Shown here piece after piece: positions 41,178 to 49,155 of a stretch of 64,000 bases of DNA. Made by a program: the position numbers and the translations under genes. How positions within the stretch are numbered: the first letter of the stretch is position 1; each line of letters opens with the position of its first letter. This DNA is from Actinomadura macrotermitis (GTDB taxonomy: Bacteria > Actinomycetota > Actinomycetes > Streptosporangiales > Streptosporangiaceae), in assembly GCF_009604375.1 (NCBI RefSeq), contig NZ_WEGH01000003.1, positions 1,116,001-1,180,000 on the forward strand, given 5' to 3'. The notes under the pieces were generated by a model. That model was not told the DNA's origin. It ran no database searches and was given only the letters and a program-made list of their open reading frames with translations.

Positions 41178-41984
41178 TTGTGGAGTCGCGCTTTGAACGC
41201 TGACGGAGTACTTACCGGCGAGCTCGATCCGCACAGTGATCGTGCCGTCTTCCGTCAGATCGCCGACCACCTGCGTGACGCCATCCAGCGGGGCCGCCTC
41301 CCGGAGGGGGCGAAGCTGCCGTCCGAAGCCCAGCTTGTCGAGCATTACAAGGTCGCCCGCATGACGATCCGCAGCGCTCTTCAGGAGCTGCAGACGGAAG
41401 GGCTGGTCGTCTCCGAGCATGGGCGGGGCGTGTTCGTTCGCCGCCGGCCCCCGGTTCGCCGCCTTGCCTCCGACCGGTTCGCCCGCAGGCACCGCAAGGA
41501 GGGGAAGGCCGCCTTCCTCGCCGAGTCGGCACAGGTGGGGGCCAAGTCCGAAGTCGACATGATCGAGATCCGCGAGCAGGCCACGACGGCCGAGGTTGCC
41601 GATCGGCTCTCCCTCGAAGCCGGCGACGAGGTAGTCGTCCGCAGTCGGCGGTACTCACTCAACGGCCACCCTGTTGAGACCGCCGTGTCGTACATCCCTG
41701 CCGACATCGCCAGAGGTACTCCGATCACGGATCCCAACCCTGGCCCCGGTGGGATCTACGCCCGCATCGAGGATATGGGGCACACCCTCGAACGGTTCGA
41801 GGAAGAGGTGTCGGCTCGGATGCCGACCCCCGATGAGGCGCGCATCCTGCAGCTTCCCGCCGGCACGCCGGTCTTCCGGCTCGTGCGGACGGCGTTCGAC
41901 ACCGAGGGGCGCGCCGTCGAAGTCTGCGACACGATCATGTCGGCCGACGCGTACGTCCTGTCGTACGAGCTTCCGGCCCACTAA
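41178..41984 (+). CDS. GntR-family (HutC/UTRA) regulator, KorSA-like
   Basis: The 268-residue protein has a winged helix (AVFRQIADHLRDAIQRGRLP, then KLPSEAQLVEHYKVARMTIR) and a UTRA domain (DEVVVRSRRYSLNGHPVETA, then PVFRLVRTAFDTEGRAVEVC). There is no ATG; TTG 41178 or TTG 41193 must be the start. KorSA of pSAM2 is a GntR repressor divergent from pif that holds the element in the integrated state. By analogy this protein would repress the promoter at 41994-42022. Confidence 0.85.
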   Translation: MWSRALNADGVLTGELDPHSDRAVFRQIADHLRDAIQRGRLPEGAKLPSEAQLVEHYKVARMTIRSALQELQTEGLVVSEHGRGVFVRRRPPVRRLASDRFARRHRKEGKAAFLAESAQVGAKSEVDMIEIREQATTAEVADRLSLEAGDEVVVRSRRYSLNGHPVETAVSYIPADIARGTPITDPNPGPGGIYARIEDMGHTLERFEEEVSARMPTPDEARILQLPAGTPVFRLVRTAFDTEGRAVEVCDTIMSADAYVLSYELPAH

Positions 41985-41993
41985 GGCAAAGCG

Positions 41994-42047
41994 TTGACAG
42001 ACGACGCGCACACATCTATACAAGTGATGGAACTCATCTAGACGTGT
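41994..42047 (+). promoter_or_regulatory. Strong promoter overlapped by paired operator-like repeats
   Basis: TTGACA (41994-41999) and TATACA (42017-42022) are 17 bp apart, close to the best sigma-70-type promoter. CATCTATACAAGT (42013-42025) covers the -10 box and CATCTAGACGTGT (42035-42047) covers the start region; they match at 9 of 13 positions and lie 22 bp apart, two helical turns. It drives the rightward transfer genes and is the likely target of the GntR repressor upstream. Confidence 0.65.
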
Positions 42048-42255
42048 AGGCATCCTGTTGATCGTTCAGCGAGTCTCCTCACAACTTCATACGTGGTGCT
42101 CCACCGGCGGGATGACGAACAACGAGGTCCCCGCACGGACACCACGGTTGATCGCAAGCTCGCAGCGTTCGCGCTGCCCATGCGCCATCGTCCGGTTCGC
42201 AGGAGGTGGCGGGTGGAGTGCGCGAAACCGCGTTCCCTCTCACGAGGAGCTGCCC
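42048..42255. other. Leader region of the transfer operon
   Basis: About 210 bp between the promoter and the first supported start. Small readings exist but none has a good ribosome site before 42256. It may be an untranslated leader. Confidence 0.3.
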
Positions 42256-42734
42256 ATGCGTCACAACGGCCGTGACCCGATCTCGCTCAGCGACCTGCTT
42301 CCCTCCCAGATCGACATCCCCGCCCCGGTCCCCGAGGACGTCCACCCCAAGCCGCGGACGCTGGTCACCTGCCTCGACTGCGGTTCGTTCCAGCCGATCA
42401 AGCGGCACATGATCCACCCGCACCGGCGGTCGCGTCTGTCCGAGAGCGAGGTCCGTGCTATGCCTTCGGCCGCAAGACCGCTCCGTTGGAGCGGTGGGCG
42501 ACCCAGCCGCGGTGCCCGGGGTCGGGTCAGCGCGTGATCGTGAACCTGTCCTACGAGATGTGGCGGCAGCGCCTGTCCGAGGCCGTCGCCGACGCCGACG
42601 CCCGCCGCAGCGCCCGGCAGTTCACCAAGCCCCGCCCGCCGGTGCCGCCGGCCGTGCACCAGATCGCTCAGGCCCGCGCCAAGACCCTGGCCCAGTCCGA
42701 AGGCGCAGCTCTCGCGCAGACGGCTCGCCTCTGA
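42256..42734 (+). CDS. Zinc-finger-like small protein, possibly frameshifted
   Basis: ATG 42256 follows GAGGAG. The first frame reads MRHNGRDPISLSDLLPSQID and continues through VTCLDCGSFQPIKRHM (CxxC). It then loses sense and stops at 42534. The overlapping third frame from about 42441 reads GPCYAFGRKTAPLERW, QPRCPGSGQRVIVNLSYEMW and stops at 42734. Joining the two gives one zinc-ribbon protein with paired Cys, so a frameshift near 42430-42450 is suspected. If there is no shift, these are two overlapping small genes, the second starting at TTG 42486. Confidence 0.45.
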
Positions 42735-42764
42735 CGCCTCTCCCTTCGAGATTCCTCGCTCTCC

Positions 42765-42791
42765 ACGCCCCGGCCGGTTCGGCCGGGGCGT
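42765..42791 (+). terminator. Intercistronic hairpin
   Basis: ACGCCCCGGCC (42765-42775) and GGCCGGGGCGT (42781-42791) pair perfectly around GGTTC, followed by TCTC. It lies between the zinc-finger gene and parB. Confidence 0.65.
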
Positions 42792-42830
42792 TCTCGCATG
42801 CCCTTCATCCCTTCTGAAAGGAGTCCGCCG

Positions 42831-43607
42831 ATGGGCAGCAACGCCTACCTGGACGCATCCCTGATCCATCCGCACCCGGCCAACGTCCGCGAGGACCTGG
42901 GCGACCTGACCGAGCTGATCGATTCGATCCGCGCGAACGGTCTGCTGCAGCCGCTGGTGGTGCGTCCGCACCCGACCCGGGACGGGCACTTCGAGCTGCT
43001 GGCCGGCCACCGCCGTCACGCCGCCGCCCTGCAGGCCGGCCGCCACGGCGAGCGGCTGCCGGTGGTGGTGCGGCACGGCGTCAACGACGACGGCCGCGCG
43101 ATCGAGGTCATGCTGATCGAGAACTGCCAGCGCCGCGAGCTGACGCCGATGGAGAAGGCCGAAGCGCTCGGCGCGCTGGTCAACCGCGGCTACTAGGCCG
43201 CCGACATCTGCCGCGCGACCGGGCTGGCGTCCTCCACGGTGTCGCACCACTTGGCGCTGCTGGAGCTGGACGAGTCCTCCCGCGCACAGGTCCGGGACGG
43301 CAAGGTGTCCGCGACCGACGCGGTCGCCGCGGTGCGGCGGGCCCGCCGCAAGTCCCGGGCCAAGAACGGTTCGACGGCCACTTGGGAGTGGGAGCCGGAC
43401 TTCCTGGCCGCCACGCACCCGCTGGCCGTCAAGGCCCGCCGGCTGTGCGACGCCCGCGAGCACACCATGCGGCGCCGGATCGGCAAGACCGCCTGCGGGC
43501 AGTGCTGGGAAACCGTCATCCGCCAGGACGAACGCATCGTCATCGCCGCCGAGGGTGTGAGCGCGACCGCCGTCACGCCGATGCGCCCGCGGGGGAGCGC
43601 CGCGTGA
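42831..43607 (+). pseudogene. parB: ParB-like gene interrupted by an in-frame amber codon
   Basis: The frame starts at ATG 42831 after GAAAGGAG. The ParB N-terminal domain is clear: LDASLIHPHPANVREDLGDL, ANGLLQPLVVRPH, LLAGHRRHAAALQAG and VMLIENCQRRELTPMEKAEA. TAG at 43194-43196 interrupts the chain after LGALVNRGY. The same frame then continues without any gap with AADICRATGLASSTVSHHLA, which is the ParB helix-turn-helix, and ends in a small zinc-ribbon (TACGQCWETVIRQ) at 43607. A CAG-to-TAG change would explain it. Without read-through only 121 residues are made, lacking DNA binding. Confidence 0.75.
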
Positions 43608-43687
43608 ACCGCAGTTCCCGGCCGGCCGTCCCGGCCGCGCCCTGGAACACCCGCCCCGAGGCAATCGCCGACCTGTCCGCCTCCTGA
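43604..43687 (+). CDS. 27-residue overlapping small frame
   Basis: GTG 43604 overlaps the parB stop as GTGA and gives MNRSSRPAVPAAPWNTRPEA plus seven residues. The overlap style equals that of real neighbours in this region, but the peptide has no recognisable feature. Confidence 0.25.
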   Translation: MNRSSRPAVPAAPWNTRPEAIADLSAS

Positions 43688-43712
43688 TCCCTTCCTTCCC
43701 GCTGTCCAAGCT

Positions 43713-43757
43713 GACCGGCCTCGCTTCCCTCATTCGTCCCGGGGAGCGAGGCCGGTC
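43713..43757 (+). terminator. Intercistronic hairpin after parB
   Basis: GACCGGCCTCGCT (43713-43725) and AGCGAGGCCGGTC (43745-43757) form a perfect 13-bp stem with a 19-nt loop, followed by TTCCTTC. Confidence 0.7.
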
Positions 43758-43780
43758 TTCCTTCACGCCCAGGACTCCCC

Positions 43781-43936
43781 ATGCAGCACCCGATGATCAT
43801 GCGCCTGGTGGAGCGCAACTGCCGCGCCTCCGAGCTCACCGCCCGCGCCCGCCGCGCCACCACGACCCCAGCCGCCGACAGCACCGCCACCCCGCGCACC
43901 GCCGCCAACCCGGCCCGGCCGCCCGACCGGCCGTGA
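43781..43936 (+). CDS. Small Ala/Arg-rich hypothetical protein
   Basis: The 51-residue frame reads MQHPMIMRLVERNCRASELT and continues in an Ala, Thr and Pro-rich tail. Its stop overlaps the next GTG (GTGA), suggesting translational coupling. No family is recognised. Confidence 0.45.
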   Translation: MQHPMIMRLVERNCRASELTARARRATTTPAADSTATPRTAANPARPPDRP

Positions 43937-44730
43937 CCGGCTCGCCCGCCCCCGTGGTCGTGATCTGCGTCGGCTGCGTCGGCACCCGCACCGACCCCGC
44001 AGGTGGACCCTGCCTGCGCTGCCGCGGTACCGCGATCGACCCCAACCCGACCGACCTCGCACCGCCCGGCCCCGGCCCGGCGGAGAACGGAGACCTGCCC
44101 ATGCCCGATACCGCTACCTTCACCGGTCCGCTGCGGACCGACGCGTCCGACGGCCGTCAGGCGACCTCCCGGTATGGGGAGTACCTGAAGCAGCACGTCG
44201 AGTTGTTCGAGGACGACTTCGAAAGCGTCCCGATCACCGGCGACGCCGTCCGGTTCGCCGTGGCGGCCTGGCAGGTCGCCTGCGGCCCGATCATGTCGCC
44301 CAGCTACGTGCAGTGGGACGAGCCCCGCCTGCAGTCCGTGCACTGCGTGCGGTCGCAGTGGGACGGTTCCCTGCTGGCCAGGGCCGCCCTGGCGGTCCCG
44401 CCGCCCGCGCCGCTGGCCTACCGCCGGCTGCCGGGGCGGTGGAACGGCTGGGAGCACGACCGGTTCACCGACCGGTACTGGGAGCCGCTGGGAGAGCGCC
44501 TGGTTGACCGGCCGACGCTCCTGACCACCGCCACGGTGGTCCTGCCGTTCACTGCGGAGGAGCTGCCCGCGCCGGTCACCGCGCACAAGGTGACGCCGCT
44601 GCCCCGCAGCGGGGAGGCGATGCTCACCCACGACGCCAAGGCCGCCGTCACCGCCCTGGTGGGCCTGATCAACCGGCAGCTCGCGCCTCTCATCCAGGCG
44701 CTGAACGAGCCGAGCCGGGGCGCCTGGTGA
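43933..44730 (+). CDS. Hypothetical protein with N-terminal zinc ribbon
   Basis: GTG 43933 gives 265 residues. The N-terminus has VVVICVGCVGTRTDPAGGPC then LRC, a CxxC-CxxC zinc ribbon; about 20 residues of Pro-rich linker follow. The main part from residue 57 (MPDTATFTGPLRTDASDGRQ) contains VRFAVAAWQVACGPIMSPSY and no known fold. A second start at ATG 44101 with GGAGA upstream could make the main part alone. Rightward genes on both sides overlap it. The function is unknown; it is one of several small zinc-ribbon proteins in this element. Confidence 0.6.
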   Translation: MTGSPAPVVVICVGCVGTRTDPAGGPCLRCRGTAIDPNPTDLAPPGPGPAENGDLPMPDTATFTGPLRTDASDGRQATSRYGEYLKQHVELFEDDFESVPITGDAVRFAVAAWQVACGPIMSPSYVQWDEPRLQSVHCVRSQWDGSLLARAALAVPPPAPLAYRRLPGRWNGWEHDRFTDRYWEPLGERLVDRPTLLTTATVVLPFTAEELPAPVTAHKVTPLPRSGEAMLTHDAKAAVTALVGLINRQLAPLIQALNEPSRGAW

Positions 44731-44912
44731 TCAGGCTCGTCAAGGTCCGCCTGTCGGGCGACCCGGCCGACGTGGACGTGCTCGCCGAGCTGATCGGCGA
44801 GCACGCCGAGGTCGTCGACGTCTCCACCGACTACGCCAACCGCCGCGCCCCGGGCGTTCGCCGCTACCTGACCATCGCGGTCACCGGCCAGGCACCCCCG
44901 CCCGCCGGCTGA
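44727..44912 (+). CDS. Small conserved-looking protein, 61 residues
   Basis: GTG 44727 overlaps the previous stop (GTGA). The peptide MIRLVKVRLSGDPADVDVLA, then ELIGEHAEVVDVSTDYANRR, alternates strand and helix like a small ferredoxin-fold unit. The tail is Pro-rich. No function can be assigned. Confidence 0.55.
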   Translation: MIRLVKVRLSGDPADVDVLAELIGEHAEVVDVSTDYANRRAPGVRRYLTIAVTGQAPPPAG

Positions 44913-45002
44913 TCTGGTGCGGCCTGCCCTGCGGTTCGGACACCTCGGCGGTACCGCCGCTGTGTGTCCGCTGCGGACGGCCTGCCCCTTCGACCTTGAG
45001 CC

Positions 45003-45038
45003 GGGCCCCGACCGGTGCTCCAACACCGGCCGGGGCCC
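45003..45038 (+). terminator. Intercistronic hairpin
   Basis: GGGCCCCG (45003-45010) with CGGGGCCC (45031-45038), and CCGGTG (45012-45017) with CACCGG (45024-45029), make one stem with a single A-C mismatch and the loop CTCCAA. Confidence 0.65.
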
Positions 45039-45078
45039 TTGACCGATTCCTCACAGATACGACCTGGAGGACCGACCC

Positions 45079-45255
45079 ATGTCCATCCTCGCGCGCCTGA
45101 CCGGCCGCCGCGCCCGCCGCACCAGGCGGCGGTGCGGCGAGCCGTGCTGGACCTGCCACGGCACGGGCCGGGTGTGGAACCCGCCCGTCGGCGCCATTAT
45201 CTGCCCAATCTGCCCGCCGACCGCCGCGCGGCCGGTGCGACTGCGGGCGGGGTGA
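45079..45255 (+). CDS. 58-residue zinc-finger protein
   Basis: ATG 45079 follows GGAGG. The frame reads MSILARLTGRRARRTRRRCG, then EPCWTCHGTGRVWNPPVG and IICPICPPT. Two CxxC pairs plus the CHGTG box (DnaJ-like) indicate a small zinc ribbon. It is basic at the start. Its stop overlaps the next start (GTGA). Confidence 0.65.
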   Translation: MSILARLTGRRARRTRRRCGEPCWTCHGTGRVWNPPVGAIICPICPPTAARPVRLRAG

Positions 45256-45596
45256 TCCCGGTGATCATCCCGCTGCGCGACGCCCACGGCGTCCCCGACC
45301 TGGCCCGGCTGGACCAGTGGACGGCCACCTGCGACCGGTGCCCGGCCAGCACTCTGCTGGCCGACATCGCCCCCTGGCTGATGGGGATGCACCAGGACCA
45401 GGCGGTGTACTGCCCGGCCTGCACCCGGGCGCTGGCCGCCCGGCTGATCGACTCGGCGTTCCGGCCCGCCGGCCTGCCCGGCCTGCTCTACGACACCCGC
45501 CGTGCTCTGATCCGCGCCCTGCCCGACCACACCCACCGCGCGGCCCGCCAACTCGCCTGCGCGCTCAAGCGCAGGCCCGGCACCCCGCGCCTCTGA
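45252..45596 (+). CDS. Small zinc-ribbon protein
   Basis: GTG 45252 gives 114 residues beginning MIPVIIPLRDAHGVPDLARL. It has TCDRCPASTLLADIAPWL and QAVYCPACTRALAARL, two CxxC pairs about 40 residues apart that could hold one zinc. The C-terminal helix region is basic. It is coupled to the preceding small zinc-finger gene. The function is unknown. Confidence 0.6.
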   Translation: MIPVIIPLRDAHGVPDLARLDQWTATCDRCPASTLLADIAPWLMGMHQDQAVYCPACTRALAARLIDSAFRPAGLPGLLYDTRRALIRALPDHTHRAARQLACALKRRPGTPRL

Positions 45597-45628
45597 TCCC
45601 TGCGTCTCGATTCCCCCGCTTCTGCCAG

Positions 45629-45668
45629 GCCAGGCCGGGCGCCGCTGCTACACGGCGCCCGGTCTGGC
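45629..45668 (+). terminator. Intercistronic hairpin
   Basis: GCCAGGCCGGGCGCCG (45629-45644) pairs with CGGCGCCCGGTCTGGC (45653-45668) over 16 bp with one G-T pair and an 8-nt loop, followed by TCCCTTT. Confidence 0.7.
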
Positions 45669-45696
45669 TCCCTTTCCCACATCTGCGAGGTATCCG

Positions 45697-46425
45697 ATGA
45701 TCCTGAACGCACTTACCGCGCCCCTGGACTGGCGGCCGGTCGACCGCTCGCCCAAGCCCGACGGGCTGGAGCTGGCGATCAGCCACTACGAGTCCGCGCG
45801 GTGCGCCGAGCGGCAGCGCCGCCACCAGGCCGCCGTCACCGACGTCGCCGCCCTGACCCGCAAGCTCACCGAGCTGAACATCTCCCCGATCCTGGCCGGC
45901 GCCCCCAAGGCCGACGACTGGGACGAGCCGTTCGACGTCGAGGCCGACGGCACCGTCACCGTCCTGATCGCCCACCCCACCTGGAGCCACGGCGGGTCCA
46001 CCGCGGTGCGCCGGTACGTGTGGGCGTGCGCCCGCCAGGGCTGGCTGTGGCTGCGCGCCTCCCACCGCATCGGTGAGGGCCCGGGCGGCTTCGTCGGCGA
46101 GGCCGGCCCGCTGGACACCCTCGCCGACGTCGGCCGCGCGGTGCTGGACGGCCCGATCACCATGCCCGTCCCCGCCACCGGCGACCACGCCGACGAAGCG
46201 CTGCAGGTGGCCGACCGCGACCTGGACCCCAAGGCCTCCGTCGACGCCCGCGAGATCTGCACCTCGTTGTCCGGCCTCACCCACGCGGTCCTGGCCCTGG
46301 CCGAGCAGGTCACCGAGCAGCTGGACGCCGGTTCCGGCGCCCTGTCGGGCGACCTGGCCGAGCTCGCCACCGCCGCCGAGACCGCCATCACGGCCGGAGC
46401 GCGGCCGCGGTGGCGGCGCAGGTGA
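45697..46425 (+). CDS. Hypothetical element protein, 242 residues
   Basis: The protein starts MILNALTAPLDWRPVDRSPK. It has VTVLIAHPTWSHGGSTAVRR and VWACARQGWLWLRASHRIGE in the middle and an acidic helical C-terminus (THAVLALAEQVTEQLDAGSG). No membrane helix or known motif is seen. Codon use is typical of the element. It lies in the rightward transfer region between zinc-ribbon and membrane-protein genes. The function is unknown. Confidence 0.65.
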   Translation: MILNALTAPLDWRPVDRSPKPDGLELAISHYESARCAERQRRHQAAVTDVAALTRKLTELNISPILAGAPKADDWDEPFDVEADGTVTVLIAHPTWSHGGSTAVRRYVWACARQGWLWLRASHRIGEGPGGFVGEAGPLDTLADVGRAVLDGPITMPVPATGDHADEALQVADRDLDPKASVDAREICTSLSGLTHAVLALAEQVTEQLDAGSGALSGDLAELATAAETAITAGARPRWRRR

Positions 46426-46476
46426 ACACCCCCCGCCCCCTGACCGCCGACCTCACCCCTTCCTGAAGGAGTCACC

Positions 46477-47010
46477 ATGACCCACCTGGACCACATCCGC
46501 CCGGCTGTCCCGGTCCTGGCCGCCGAGCCGGCCACCGGCGAGTCGGCCGACATCACCGACCTGCTGCAGCTGCAGGCGATGGACGACCGCGGCCGCCGCA
46601 TCACCCTGCTGACCCGGGCCGTCATCGGCGTCGTCATGCTGGCGGGCATCGTCGCCGTGCTGCTGGACTCGCCGCTGCCCCACCATTTCCTGCTGATCGG
46701 TGGCATCGGCCTGCTGGCGGTGCTGGGCGCCGCCGCGGTGCTGGAGCAGGCGGCCCTGTGGGGGCACGTCCACTTCGCCCTCACCAGGTCCTCGCGAGGC
46801 CGCTACCACCTCGCCCGCCGCTGGTATGCCCCTGGCACCATCGTGCTGACCGGCCCCGGCTTCGACCGCCCGGCCGTGGTGCTGGACTGGCTGAGCGACC
46901 CCGCCCTCGCCCAGCCCTGGGTCCTGATCCACGACGGCGACAACCCCGCCCAGGTCGTGCCGCTGAACCAGCTGGCGCCGCTGCCGACGGCGACCGGGGG
47001 CCGGCGCTAA
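46477..47010 (+). CDS. Two-helix membrane protein of the transfer region
   Basis: The 177-residue protein has helices LLTRAVIGVVMLAGIVAVLL and LLIGGIGLLAVLGAAAVLEQ at about residues 50-95. A cytosolic domain of about 80 residues follows, with YHLARRWYAPGTIVLTGPGF and QPWVLIHDGDNPAQVVPLNQ. ATG 46477 follows GAAGGAG. Its place among spd-like genes suggests a role in plasmid spread between hyphal compartments, which is an inference. Confidence 0.65.
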   Translation: MTHLDHIRPAVPVLAAEPATGESADITDLLQLQAMDDRGRRITLLTRAVIGVVMLAGIVAVLLDSPLPHHFLLIGGIGLLAVLGAAAVLEQAALWGHVHFALTRSSRGRYHLARRWYAPGTIVLTGPGFDRPAVVLDWLSDPALAQPWVLIHDGDNPAQVVPLNQLAPLPTATGGRR

Positions 47011-47192
47011 TGCCGATCCGGCTCACCAGCTGACCGCCCAGCGCAAAGCGGCGGCTCGGGAACGCCGGAACGGTAACGATTGCTGACCCGGTCGCTGTGA
47101 TCGATTCGCCTGCTGCCAGAGTGGCTGGGCAAGGAGCTCCGCTGCGCTGTTCGCCCGGCCGCTTCCTGGTCGCCCCAATCTGCGAGGGACTG

Positions 47193-47843
47193 ATGTCGAA
47201 GATCTCCAACGACAACACGACCCAGTCGCTGATGGAGCACGCGGCGGCCCTGTTGGGCTGGCCTGGCATCCTCGCCGAAGTCGATCTGCTCGGCTGCCAT
47301 TTGTGGGTGGCTGCTCGACTTACCGAGGCTGGCCAGAGCCGACTGCAGGGAGAACAACGCCCGGTCACCGACCCGCTGTCCCTGCGTTTCGCACTGGCCA
47401 CCGATACCGCCTTCGCTAAGGCTTCCGCGCCCGTGCAGATCGATGGGGCATTGTCAGCTCGGCGGACCTGGCGTGGGGCGCTGGCCCCGCTCGGCGGATT
47501 TGTGGCGTTCGGAGCACGGATGGCGATCGTCCCACCCTCCCAGGCCCGCTCCAGCCACCTGCAGATGCTCGCCCTAGTAGAGGGATTTGGGGTTATCGCC
47601 CATCATCCCCAACCGGATCCGCCGGCGTCCCAGACACACGACGGCCAGGGCAACGGCTGGACCCGGGATGGATCAGGCGGATGGCTGCAACTGGTGCATC
47701 CGCCTGATCAGCGCCCCACCGGCCGCGCAACCTGGGTGCACCGGCTGGTGGAGGAACAGATCTTCCAGGCTCTGCTGGTCAGCCAGCAGACAGTCACCGC
47801 ATCGAGAGACGCGTCGGTGTCTACACCGTCTTCCACGCTCTGA
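47193..47843 (+). CDS. Hypothetical protein, lower GC, convergent with the TGT-like gene
   Basis: ATG 47193 with GAGGGA upstream gives 216 residues beginning MSKISNDNTTQSLMEHAAAL. It contains LGCHLWVAARLTEAGQSRLQ and FVAFGARMAIVPPSQARSSH and no known motif. Its codon use is less GC-biased than that of the transfer genes around it. Its 3' end overlaps the next, leftward gene by 23 bp. The two look like a cargo pair placed inside the transfer region. Confidence 0.55.
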   Translation: MSKISNDNTTQSLMEHAAALLGWPGILAEVDLLGCHLWVAARLTEAGQSRLQGEQRPVTDPLSLRFALATDTAFAKASAPVQIDGALSARRTWRGALAPLGGFVAFGARMAIVPPSQARSSHLQMLALVEGFGVIAHHPQPDPPASQTHDGQGNGWTRDGSGGWLQLVHPPDQRPTGRATWVHRLVEEQIFQALLVSQQTVTASRDASVSTPSSTL

Positions 47844-48885
47844 GGAATCCTGGGGACGTCCATCGGTGCCGCGTCAACAGCCGTAGGTCTTCGTAGTTCC
47901 ACAGTGCGTCGCTGCAGCGGTTCTGCCACCAGCCTCGGCGGCGTTCGCCACGAGGGATCGATTCCAGCTCTTCACGGCGCGCCAGCAGCGCGGTGAAGCT
48001 GTGGTGGTTAGCCTGCACCTGCCCGGCAGTGGCCAGCCAGGTCAGGTCCCGACCATGGCAGTGCTCGCAATAGCACTGCCACACCTGGTTGTCAGGGTCT
48101 GCCGCGTAGGCCGCCGCGATCTTGTTGGTCGACACGATCGACAGCACCGGGTCCACCAGCGCACTGACCACCCCAGTCGGCCGGCCACCTCCGGCATCTT
48201 GGGGATACAGGTGCCGCAAGCTAGTACGCACTCCGACCGCGGCAAACACCGCACCGAACGCCAGCGCTCCTAGCGCCGACACGTCAGTGCACAGCAGCGC
48301 GACCGGCACCGGAACGGCCAGTATCTGCATCAGTCCCTGCACCGCGATCTGAGTTCCCAGCGGATCACTGGCATGTTCCAGCACCAGCGCTACCGGCGTC
48401 CGATACTGACGCAGATAGCCGGTCAAGATCGACACGTGTTCCCGCAGCCAGGACTGGTGCAGGGGCAACACCGCCCACACCGTCGCCTCCCCAGCCCGTT
48501 CTCGCTGATAGAAGGCGGCCTGACTGAGTATGGCGTCCAACGCCGGCTCATCACCGCGGCCGATGTAACCCGAGTCGGTCAGCAGCACCGTCGCGCCCGC
48601 CGCATATTGCTGTTCCAGCCATGAGGCCGTCAGCGGTGCGGTCCCTGGCATCCGCCTCCTACCGGCGTAACGGCGCCGGTCGACCAGCACTGGCGAGGAC
48701 ACTCCGGCCGCCCGAGCCTCCCGCAAGCCGCGGATCGCGTCCCGGCCAGTGACCACCAGCCCGCATCCAGCCTGCACAGCCAAGTCACGGTAATCATCCA
48801 GCTCATCAGCACGCGCCTGCACTAGCACCGCATCGGTCAATGCGCGGGTCGCTGCGGGAGAGAACTCGGGTTCCTGGTGCTCCAC
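47821..48885 (-). CDS. TIM-barrel-like protein with a TGT-type zinc motif
   Basis: The 354-residue chain (GTG 48885 with GAGGGGT upstream; ATG 48912 and 48936 are alternatives) alternates strands and helices. Segments include CGLVVTGRDAIRGLREARAA, ATVLLTDSGYIGRGDEPALD, WAVLPLHQSWLREH, TPVALVLEHASDPLG and VALLCTDVSALGALAFGAVF. Near the C-terminus stands WQCYCEHCHGRDLTW followed by QANHHSF, a CxCxxC...H arrangement like the zinc site of tRNA-guanine transglycosylases. I infer a TGT-like fold; the spacing to His is shorter than usual, so the substrate is open. Confidence 0.55.
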   Translation of the reverse strand: MEHQEPEFSPAATRALTDAVLVQARADELDDYRDLAVQAGCGLVVTGRDAIRGLREARAAGVSSPVLVDRRRYAGRRRMPGTAPLTASWLEQQYAAGATVLLTDSGYIGRGDEPALDAILSQAAFYQRERAGEATVWAVLPLHQSWLREHVSILTGYLRQYRTPVALVLEHASDPLGTQIAVQGLMQILAVPVPVALLCTDVSALGALAFGAVFAAVGVRTSLRHLYPQDAGGGRPTGVVSALVDPVLSIVSTNKIAAAYAADPDNQVWQCYCEHCHGRDLTWLATAGQVQANHHSFTALLARREELESIPRGERRRGWWQNRCSDALWNYEDLRLLTRHRWTSPGFLRAWKTV

Positions 48886-49100
48886 GAGCCCACCCCTCAA
48901 ACCGGCAAACATCCCGGACGGTCTCGAACAGGGCAATCAACGGGCAGATACCGCCACCGTCAACGCCTGAACCGTCTCTGTCCGCCATCGGCCGCCCAGT
49001 GCCCGACCGAGTTCCACCGGCTCTCTTCAGCTCTGCGCCATCACTGTCACATTCCGCACCCTTCGCGCACCTCCTCTGGGTGCTCCACTTCTTCACCCTC
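48886..49100. other. Divergent spacer before the spdB-like gene
   Basis: About 215 bp upstream of both the TGT-like gene and the DUF2637 gene. It is less GC-rich than its surroundings. It probably holds the promoter of the leftward gene; no further gene is seen. Confidence 0.3.
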
Positions 49101-49130
49101 GGCCCGGCCGTCTGCATGGGCGGCCGGGCC
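49101..49130 (+). terminator. Hairpin before the spdB-like gene
   Basis: GGCCCGGCCG (49101-49110) and CGGCCGGGCC (49121-49130) pair perfectly around a 10-nt loop; the ribosome site follows at 49141. Confidence 0.6.
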
Positions 49131-49155
49131 CTGTCCCCGTAAGGAGGTTGCGCCC

